Shown one piece after another: positions 11,893 to 19,658 of a stretch of 30,000 nucleotides of DNA. Both the position numbers and the translations under genes were made by a program. Origin of the DNA: Chromera velia. Its lineage: Eukaryota; Sar; Chromeraceae. Where the stretch lies: the NCBI GenBank assembly GCA_018398765.1, contig JAHBMJ010005956.1:96590-126589 (forward strand), given 5' to 3'. The notes beneath the pieces were generated by a model, which made no database searches, had not been told where the DNA came from, and saw only the letters and a list, made by a program, of their open reading frames with translations. Each line of letters begins with the position of its first letter. Position 1 is the stretch's first letter.

Positions 11893-14128
11893 TGTGTATC
11901 TGCGTGTGTGTGTATGTCCTGTCTGCCTCTCTCTTTGTGCATGTACGTGTGTGTTGTCTGTCTCCCTGCCTCTTCCCCTCTCCCTCTGCCTGCAGTTTCC
12001 ACTGGATCCAGGGATTCCTCAACCAAATCGAGAGCGCCGTTGCTGGGGTGGACAGGTCGGTCAGACAAGCTGAGAAGAAGAAGAAAAGAAAGGAGAAGGG
12101 GGGGGGCAAGATCTTTCCTTCTCTCCTCTTTGTGATTCTACAGGTTGGAGAAAGGAAGGGCCTCGAAGAGGTTTTTTTTTTAGAAAGTCGTTGACGAAAA
12201 CTTGATCGATCCCTGCAATCTTTCCTGCTGCCAGCCTGGCTTGTTCCCAGCACTCCACTGTGCAAATGTGAAAAGACCACCTTCCTTCCTCTGCATAGCA
12301 TTGATTGAGACCATACGAAGAATGAATATGAATGTATACACACACGCGGGGTCTGCAGAAGCGTCGGGATAGTGGAAGGCACGAAAATGCTTTTGCTCCT
12401 CTCTGAGGACGGAAAGCGGCTCTTCTGTGCTGCCTCCGTGACGAGCTCCCAGTTGGATAACCTGATCGATGCCGTCGACAAGGTCTGTGAGATGTTCGGA
12501 CTCCCCAAATACTTTCCGGGTCCTCTTCGACGCCCCCATCTCTCTCTGGCGTGGATGAACGTGGACGGCCTCCTTGTGGGGGGGGGCACTGTGCTTGAGC
12601 AGGTGAGGAGGGAGGGAAAGGGGGAAACGGGGTGGGAGAGGGGATTAGGGGACGGTCAGAGTCCGCTCTTGCCCCCTCGCTGTTCCTCTCCCTTCTCTAA
12701 TTTAAAATGATATGGCAGTATTTTTTTCTTTTTCTTTTTCGCACTAGCTCGCCTGAGCGCTTCGTCTCTTTTCTTTTCTTTTCTTTTCTATTCCTTCCTG
12801 TTTGGTAGTGCACGGACGAGGCGAATCTGTGTGTGGCTTTTTTTTTCATAGCCTTTGAACGGAAAAGCCGAATGATAGTAAATTCTTCGTGCAGATTCTG
12901 TTTATGTGCTTCAACAGTCAGTCATTTTCTTTTGCTTTGCTTATTTGTGTGAAAATGCAGCAAACCCGTCAGCAGCTTGCGGCGAAGTTCGCTGAAGGCA
13001 AGGGACTGAAGGGCGAAGAGTTGATGGAGTGGAAGACCTCGAGAGAAGTTGCAGTGAAGCAGGCAGAGGCGGTGTTCAAGAGGGAGAGAGCAAAACTGTG
13101 GGGGGGGAGGGGAGTCGGGGACCCCCCGAACGTCCCTTCTTCCGAGGCATTGAGAACAATACGACGCGACCTCCTGTCAGGCCGTCCCTATCACCTCATC
13201 GACTGGTTGGATGAAATCTTCAACGGGGAGGCCGTCAGGTTCGTCCGTCTGCCTGTCTATCAGTCTGTCTAGCTGGCTGGCTGTCTAGCTGTCCCCTGTC
13301 TCTTTCATCATGTGATACGTCTTCTCTGCTCTCTTCTTTTCCTGCCTTCTTCCCGTTTCCTCCTGCCCATTCTCACCCCTCACATTCATCTCTTCTTATC
13401 TTCGGTTGCCTGCCCTTCTTTCCTCCCGGACTGTTTCTACCCTCTTCTATAGATCACTGCTCTCTGTCCTCCCTGTTCGTCTGTCTGTGTGCAGAAATGC
13501 TCCTCGTGACCTGAAGAACGGCCTTGTATGGGAGATGCAGCATGACCACACGACCATTCTAAAAAAACTTAACCACAAGGCCCAGCCGGGATACGGAGCG
13601 TCCGGGGCCCCTGCGGCTCTGGCAGCTGCAGCGAAGGCGGCCCGCTTGGAACGATTGGAAGAACAGAGGGCCGCAGCCAAAGCTGCAGCCAAAGCCAAAG
13701 CGGCCGTTGCCAAGGCAATTCCAGGAATAGCTGCGGCAAAGGCAAAAGCGAAGGCAAAGGCGGCAGCAGCAGCAGTAGCAGCAGCAAAGGCAAAGCCAGA
13801 GCCTAAGCCTGCGCCGAAAGCTCTCACCGGCGTACCGTTAGGTCACTTGAAGAAGAAGGAATCCGATGGGGATCTCTCTGTCGCCTTTCCCATTGCCACA
13901 GCCGTAGTTTGTGTGGGACAGCGAAAACACTTCTTCCCCCTGAACATGCTGGGGCCCGGAGCCCATCCACAGAAGATGAAGGAGTACCGTCCTGTACCCC
14001 CGACCGAGAAGGAATTGAAAAAAGCCGCCAGAGCCAAAGCAGCAGCGGCAGCATCAATCACCAGAAAGGCCCCTGGACCCCCCCCCTTCGCTACTGGAGC
14101 TCCATGGCCCCCCCCTGCGCCCTTCTGA
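9549..14128 (+). CDS. USB1: USB1/MPN1-like U6 snRNA 3' phosphodiesterase with large insertions
   Basis: 2H-phosphoesterase family enzyme that trims and end-modifies the 3' oligo(U) tail of U6 snRNA in the nucleus. Exons used: 9549-9711, 9870-9965, 10482-10579, 10817-11412, 11996-12055, 12359-12602, 12961-13238, 13495-14128 (TGA); 2169 nt, 722 residues. Motifs in family order: LVDYESD at the N-terminus, [20 protein letters not shown], first HxS in LHVSIS (H308/S310), [21 protein letters not shown], second HxS in RPHLSLAW (H398/S400), and C-terminal [14 protein letters not shown] near residue 650. The two HxS motifs are 90 residues apart, as in known USB1. Human USB1 is about 265 residues; extra length lies between exons 3 and 4 (charged, acidic) and in an Ala/Lys-rich tract at about residues 540-620. 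Exon 4 is the weak point: an acceptor at 10687 and a donor near 10828 with acceptor at 10969 give an alternative. The other junctions are well supported. Confidence 0.85.
11818..11905 (+). repeat. Compound CT/GT microsatellite in intron 4 of the USB1-like gene
   Basis: About 40 bp of CT repeat followed directly by about 40 bp of GT repeat with few interruptions. Confidence 0.9.
12768..12791 (+). repeat. TTTTC pentanucleotide repeat in intron 6 of the USB1-like gene
   Basis: Four to five adjacent TTTTC units in a pyrimidine-rich intron. Ordinary microsatellite. Confidence 0.8.
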
Positions 14129-14514
14129 TTGATGATCGATGGACAGATCCCTCGGGGCACTTATGACAGTTGACACCCACTAACTGTTCAAGATCTGTTG
14201 TGGGGGTTTACTCCAGGGCGGGTAATCGGTTACGAATTCAAGGTGTATAGAGAGGCAGGCTTTTTGACGAACTCGGAAGGATGACGACGCATCGGTCAGA
14301 TTGATGACATTCGATCATGCGTCTCTCAGCAGTACTCTGCAACACACTCCGAGTCTCACTTCGCTGTCTGCACCGGTCATTGTGTGTAGATCTGAGTCTG
14401 ACAGATAGTCAGCTGATCGACTGATTAAGGAAAGTGTAACACGCCATGAAAAATCCTAAGAAAAACCAATGCCTAGACCAATGCGCACTGGCGTGCGTCG
14501 AACTCGGCGTCGAA

Positions 14515-14544
14515 GCTAGCATCCTAGCTAGCATCCTAGCTAGC
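14515..14544. repeat. Tandem palindromic repeat of CTAGCTAGCATC
   Basis: Two and a half units of the 12-mer CTAGCTAGCATC; each unit contains the palindrome CTAGCTAG. It lies at the edge of the AT-rich island. Confidence 0.85.
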
Positions 14545-16228
14545 GCTTATGTATGTGTGATTAGCAGTGTTATGACATTAGTACTATGTATTACTAGATG
14601 TATTATAAGCTAGGACTGGATGATCATGAAAATAAAGTTAAAAGTTCTAGATAAAGTTTTATAAACTTTAACTTAAAACTATATAAATAAATTTAAATTC
14701 TGACAATAAAAAATGGTTTTAACAGTTGTTATCATATCACAAAACCTAAAATAAATTTAGATAAATTAAGCTGAAAATTAGCCTAAATTTAAATTGCCTG
14801 ACAAAAAATTGTTAATATGTACTAACATATACAGATCCACGATCGCTCCATGGTGCCTTATATGTTTAAGTCGATGCCGGAAGGGTATCGGAGGTTGAAC
14901 GACCTATAAGTGAGCGCTCCTCTGGAGATGTTCCCCTAGCTTTTCAATGCTATATGCTCTAGGAGACTAGGTCTAAGTAGGGAAAAGTGAGACGTTTTTG
15001 CATGAACATAGATTGTCCTTCAATCAATCAAAAACCATTGGTGGACAATGGCTATGAGATTTAGCCAACCTCATCACAGAACTTCTTAAGGGACCTAGTA
15101 TAGGGAACTCTTAACGGGAGTCTACAATAGTATTAGACTATGTCTGAATAGTTAGACTAACACTAAGAACTTGAACTGCACATGTTGAGATAGTTGCCAA
15201 GTCAGAGCTAGTCCATCATTTAACAATCTGCCCTGCATGTTATGACCTCAGGCTACCGAATGCTAAACGCCTAGCATGGGCCGATCTTAGCCGATCTAGG
15301 GGCCGATGGCGATGGCGTATGATGATGAAATAACTACCGGTGACCCAGTATGTACTAGCGGACAGTAGTAGCGGTATGTATGCTAGTATGTATGACTTGA
15401 CGCAGACAAATTTGAGTCAATCCAAACGAGAAAACACAAAGCCCCAGCAAAACAAAACGCAAAACGTCATTTTGCAGAACTTCATTACATTTCAGACACT
15501 GGCACTCACTCCACCATGGAAAGACTTGCTCCCACCATATCGATCTGAACTACTTTCTCTATCCTGAGGGCATTTTCTCTCCCCCTTCCCTTATCATTTG
15601 ACTCTTTCAATCATCGAAGTGTCAACACCAGTTTGGGAACTTGAAAGAGAAGAAAGCTCAATGAGAAAGAGAAAAGAGTGGGGCTCTCCCGCGGTCAAAG
15701 ATGCAAAGATCGAACAAGAAGACAGACAACAACCGCAAAGCGCATCTCAATCCAAACACGTGCCCCCTAACCGGATGGCAGACGTCCATCGCATGCCAGT
15801 CAGAAGGGGGCAGGTGCAGGCTTCAGCATGCATGCACCCTTTCTTCCTTTGTCTCCCACCCACCCTCTCTCCAATTCAATGGAGGCAACAACACCACCGC
15901 GACACCACACCACACACACTCCAAGGACACGCAGTCTAAACATGCACGCAGCCAGAATGAAGGCACTGTGCCAAACAGGGCAACCAGACCTTCCTGGATG
16001 GAGACGAAAGGGAGGGGCGTCAGAGTTCTCTGAGGCATTTCCTCATGCAGAAACACTGAGCACACCCGCCGATGCAACCACAGTCTAACTCCTGCCAGAA
16101 CGTGCAAGAGCGTGCACTTTGGAAATGAAAAGAAAGAGAGCAAGTCTGTCTTCCTGAAAGCGCGGCTGATCAGGAAGAGATTATTTCCGTCAGAACATCG
16201 ATCTGCCCTGCTTGAAGAAAGAAATTCC

Positions 16229-16264
16229 GTCTGTCTGTCTATCTGTCTGTCTGTCTGTCTGTCT
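16229..16264 (+). repeat. CTGT tetranucleotide microsatellite
   Basis: Eight to nine GTCT units with one ATCT variant, downstream of the stop of the secreted repeat protein gene. Confidence 0.9.
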
Positions 16265-16469
16265 CTCAGTCACTCAGAAGAAAACTGTCGTTTGAATCTC
16301 CTCTCCTTCCGTCACAAATCAAGTCGTTTTATTTCGGTTAGTGGCAAGGAAGTGCAAGATCCTTCTTTCTTCATTTTGGATATGTGAATCTGCCTGCTTA
16401 CTTGATTTCCACACTTGACTCCATTTGAGTGTGTCCTTCTGTGTCTGCTCAATTCTCTCTCCCCTTCTC

Positions 16470-18893
16470 TCAATCTGAATGGCGGCGAGAGCGGCGCTCC
16501 TCCCTCCTCTGCTTCAACCGGGCCCTCAGGCCTCCTCCTGTCTTCCCTTCTTCGGACTCCCCAGTCTCCTCGATGTCTGTCGCCTCCTCAAGAACGTCCA
16601 GGGTGCCATCAGTGTGAGTGAGGTCGGACTCGGGGTGAGGGGGGAGAGGCCCCATGGCGACGGGAGAGGGGACGGAATCGTGGTTGTGGGCGTTCATGGG
16701 GGCAGTCTCAATAGCGACGGGAGAGGGGACGGTATCGTGGTTGTGGGCGTTCATGGGGGCAGTCTCAATAGGGACGGGGGAGGGGACGGAATCGTGGTTG
16801 TGGGCGTTCATGGGGGCAGTCTCAATGACGGCACCGACGGGGGAATGGACGGAATCGTGGTTGTGGGCGTTCATGGGGGTAGTCTCAATGACAGCACCGA
16901 CGGGGGAATGGACGGAATCGTGGTTGTAGGCGTTCATGGGGGCAGTCTCAATGACAGCACCGACGGGGGAATGGTGGTTGTGGGCGTTCATGGGGGCAGT
17001 CTCAATGACAGCACCGACGGGGGAATGGACGGAATCGTGGTTGTAGGCGTTCATGGGGGCAGTCTCAATGACAGCACCGACGGGGGAATGGACGGAATCG
17101 TGGTTGTGGGCGTTCATGGGGGCAGTCTCAATTGCGACGGCAGCGACGGGAGAGGGGACGGAATCTCGGTCTTGGGCGTTCATGGGGGCAGTCTCAATAG
17201 CGACGGGGGAGGGGACGGAATCGTGGTTGTGGGCGTTCATGGGGGCAGGCTCAATGACAGCACCGACGGGGGAATGGACGGAATCGTGGTTGTAGGCGTT
17301 CATGGGGGCAGTCTCAATGACGGCAGCGACGGGAGAGGGCACCTGCTGAACAGAGATTCCCTCCTCTTCTGCTCTTTGTCTGATGGCGTTCCAATAGTCC
17401 TCTGCCTCGTCCCTCTGCTCGTTCATGTCCATCTGAGTGACCGTCAGTCCTGTCTCCTCAGCAGCTGTGTTCCAGTCCTGCATGAAGTCTCTCTTCTCGG
17501 CAGCGTTCTCCTTCATGACCTCTGAATGATCATCTCCGAAATGGGCCTGCAGAGTCGGCGCCTTCTCCGCCTTCTCGGCCTGCTTCTCCTGCCTGTAGGC
17601 CTCTCTGTCGGCCTGCATAGCCTCAACAGACTCGTATCCGGCACAGGCGGCAATCTGCACTCTGATCTCCTCGAAGGCGGAGCGGTCGTCAACGAGATCA
17701 TTCACAGACAGGTTGTGGTAGGCAGCAATGATCTCCAGAGCGCTTTTGCCGTCAGGGTTGGAGACGGTGACCTCGCTCGCGTTCCGGTTACCAGCGTAGA
17801 CCTCCAGGACCTCCTTGGCGGCCTCAGTGAGGGCCTCGGGGTTCGAATCGAAGTGGGGGTCGGAGTTGAGGGCCAAGAGGTCGCTTTCCCTGTCCTCTGC
17901 AATCTGCTCTTGGAGGGCCTTGATGTCCTCTCCTGAGGCCTCCTCGCACTTGTCCTGCATGGCCTGGAAGCGCTCCCTGGCCTCCTGCCTCTCCTCCTTG
18001 ACCTTCTCCTTGTGCTCTTGAACGGTCATGTCCTCTGCGTCTGCGAGGACCTCCACGGCCTCCTCGCGCATCGCCTTCTCCTTGAGCTGCTGGGCCTCGA
18101 TCTGGGCCTTCAAGGCGTCGACAGTCACGTTCTTGTCGGCGGCGACGGCCTCCAGGGTTGCCTCCCTCAGGGCTTCGGCCTGCACACAGACGCAAACAGG
18201 GGAGAGAAACCGAAATGAGAAGTGAACCGGAGCAGAAAATCAGGCAGACAAAAAGAAGGAGCAGGAGGGTAGAAGAGCTGGCAGGCGCTTCGATTTCTTA
18301 AGTGAAGACGAAGCGACTGACCTGTGCTTTGTTCTGTGTGTAGGTGGCCATTTCCTGGCGCTTGCTGAGCTTCCACTCTTCGGGTGTCGTGTAGCCTGCA
18401 GTCATTGAGGAAAGAAGGGAAGAAAGAGGCATGATGTCATTGGCTTTCAGGTTCCTCCGAGTTGGTGCAACACAGTGCAACACTCTGCAACATGTTGCAA
18501 CAGATTGCAACAGTGCGTGTGACGCAGGGCAGGGCAGGGTAGGGCAGGGCAGGGCAGAAAAGCAAAGCAGTCCATGAATGGCAAGAACAGACAGCGAGCG
18601 AGTGTGCACACAGACGACCGACCTTCCTCAAGCGCAGCCATCTCGAGGAACTCTGTCATTTCCTCCTTCTCTTCCCTCTTCATCTCCAGAGACTCCACGT
18701 ACTCCTCAACGGTCACGGGAGGTTCATGAGAGGCAGCGAGGCTTTCCAGCTCCGTCTGCCAAGAAGGGTAAGAGCCCTCCGTCGCCATTGGAGCCATATT
18801 GTGGTCATAAATGTGGGCAGCTGCTTGAGGGTCGAGGGGCTGCGCTCTCACGGCCCCAGCCAGAAGAGCAAAGACGGAAGCAGTTCGGATCAT
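16470..18893 (-). CDS. Secreted protein with helical repeats and His-rich tandem repeats, family unknown
   Basis: Exons on the minus strand: 18893-18623, 18395-18322, 18179-16470; 2055 nt, 684 residues, junctions in frame. The start at 18893 gives a clear signal peptide (MIRTASVFALLAGAVRAQ), so the product is probably secreted or enters the endomembrane system. Residues ~45-370 are highly charged and predicted helical, built from degenerate ~33-residue units, each starting near a T/S-V pair (VTVEEY, TTPEEW, VTVDAL, MTVQEH, LSVNDL, ESVEAM, LTVTQM, ISVQQV) and ending in an Ala/Glu-rich segment. Residues ~390-620 are eleven tandem copies of IETAPMNAHNHDSVHSPVGAV with small length variants. The C-terminus is Arg/Lys-rich (RLKQRREERRSRRH). 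I do not recognise the family. The His pairs could bind metal, but that is speculation. It is divergent from the 2OG oxygenase gene. Confidence 0.8.
16655..17346 (-). repeat. Coding minisatellite, eleven copies of a 54-66 bp unit
   Basis: The tandem array lies in exon 3 of the secreted protein gene. The basic unit is 63 bp (21 residues); shorter units lack GAV or DSV and longer ones have an extra AVA. All length differences are multiples of three, so the frame is kept. Variable positions in the peptide are H/Y at the second His, H/P before SPV, and T/P in the IET triplet. Confidence 0.93.
18466..18515 (-). repeat. Five-copy decamer array TGCAACANNN in intron 1 of the secreted protein gene
   Basis: TGCAA occurs at 18466, 18476, 18486, 18496 and 18506, exactly 10 bp apart, each followed by CA and three variable bases. 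On the coding strand the unit is NNNTGTTGCA. Confidence 0.85.
18527..18554 (+). repeat. Six GGG runs at 5-bp spacing, G-quadruplex motif
   Basis: GGG at 18527, 18532, 18537, 18542, 18547 and 18552, separated by CA or TA. The G-rich strand is the template strand of the secreted protein gene; the transcript has CCC runs. It meets the usual four-run G-quadruplex pattern. Confidence 0.85.
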
Positions 18894-19658
18894 TTGAGAA
18901 CGCTGTAAATATGTTGTGTTGTTTGATTTGTGTAACGGAAGTAGTGTCAAAGGATCGTCGATCCGTGATTGAAGACAAAGCAAGTTTCTTTGAGCGATCA
19001 AATTCAGTGGCTTTGAGCTAAGAGCGATTCAGTGTGAGAGGAAGATGGTGGTGATTTGCTGCAGCGAAGTTGCAGAATTTCAATTTTCAAACTTCAATTT
19101 CATGCGTTCATCTGCGCATGTCGCAATGACATTTTCGTGCAACACGCATCCGTTGCGCGATTTCAAAAAAGCAACACGTACTCTCAGAGGGCAGCGCAGC
19201 TCCGGAATTTCGGGCCTACAAACCTTTCTGCCTGGAATCTGCCATCCTGAAAGTGGCCCCGGAAAGAGAATTCGAAGAGAATTCCTTCCTTTTCCTGGCC
19301 CCGGAAAAGTGCTATATAGAGCATCCGCGGCTCAGTGGCTGTTTTGCAATTAAGGCACTCACCCGCACGTGTGTTGCACGCGGCCTTCGGGGTCCGCAAT
19401 GGGTCCGCGGGACGGCCCATGAATGGGCGTCCAAAGCGGTACATGCATGCACAAAAAATGGAAAGCAGCTATATCGCACGTGAGGCGAATGTGTCTGATC
19501 GCGGAGACCGATGGGATCGAAATGTGTCCGAATGATGCATTGTCGAGTGTATGTCTTCGATCGTATGTCCGGATTGTTGTCCTGAAAACTAGTTGTCTTC
19601 TATGCGCATACCTTGTTAAGAGAGGTACGTCTTCTCTTTTGAATGCCAAGGCAGAGAG
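18894..19658. promoter_or_regulatory. Bidirectional promoter region, secreted protein (-) / 2OG oxygenase (+)
   Basis: The 765 bp between two divergent start codons. It contains two copies of GGCCCCGGAAA about 44 bp apart (near 19254 and 19298), a nearby doubled AGAGAATTC, a TATATA-like string at about 19310, two CACGTG boxes (near 19364 and 19477), and ACATGCATGCAC near 19442. Functional roles are inferred from position only. Confidence 0.5.

Larger units (their letters stand above)
14129..16469. other. Intergenic region between convergent genes
   Basis: Contains the 3' ends of the USB1-like gene (+) and the secreted repeat protein gene (-). From about 14560 to 14830 it is an AT-rich island with many AAAGTT/AACTTT motifs and an AATAAA-like string near 14630. 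14840-15330 has normal composition without an open frame. ORFs at 15598-16033 and 16112-16387 carry no recognisable protein features. I see no gene, tRNA or rRNA here. Confidence 0.6.

Noticed and set aside
16479-17525. Long plus-strand ORF of 348 codons
   Set aside because: It is the antisense of the His-rich repeat exon, whose minus-strand reading has a signal peptide, consistent introns and protein-like composition. Kept only as an observation.
18466-18515. CRISPR-like repeat/spacer pattern
   Set aside because: Repeats of 7 bp with 3-bp spacers in a eukaryotic intron do not fit a CRISPR array.
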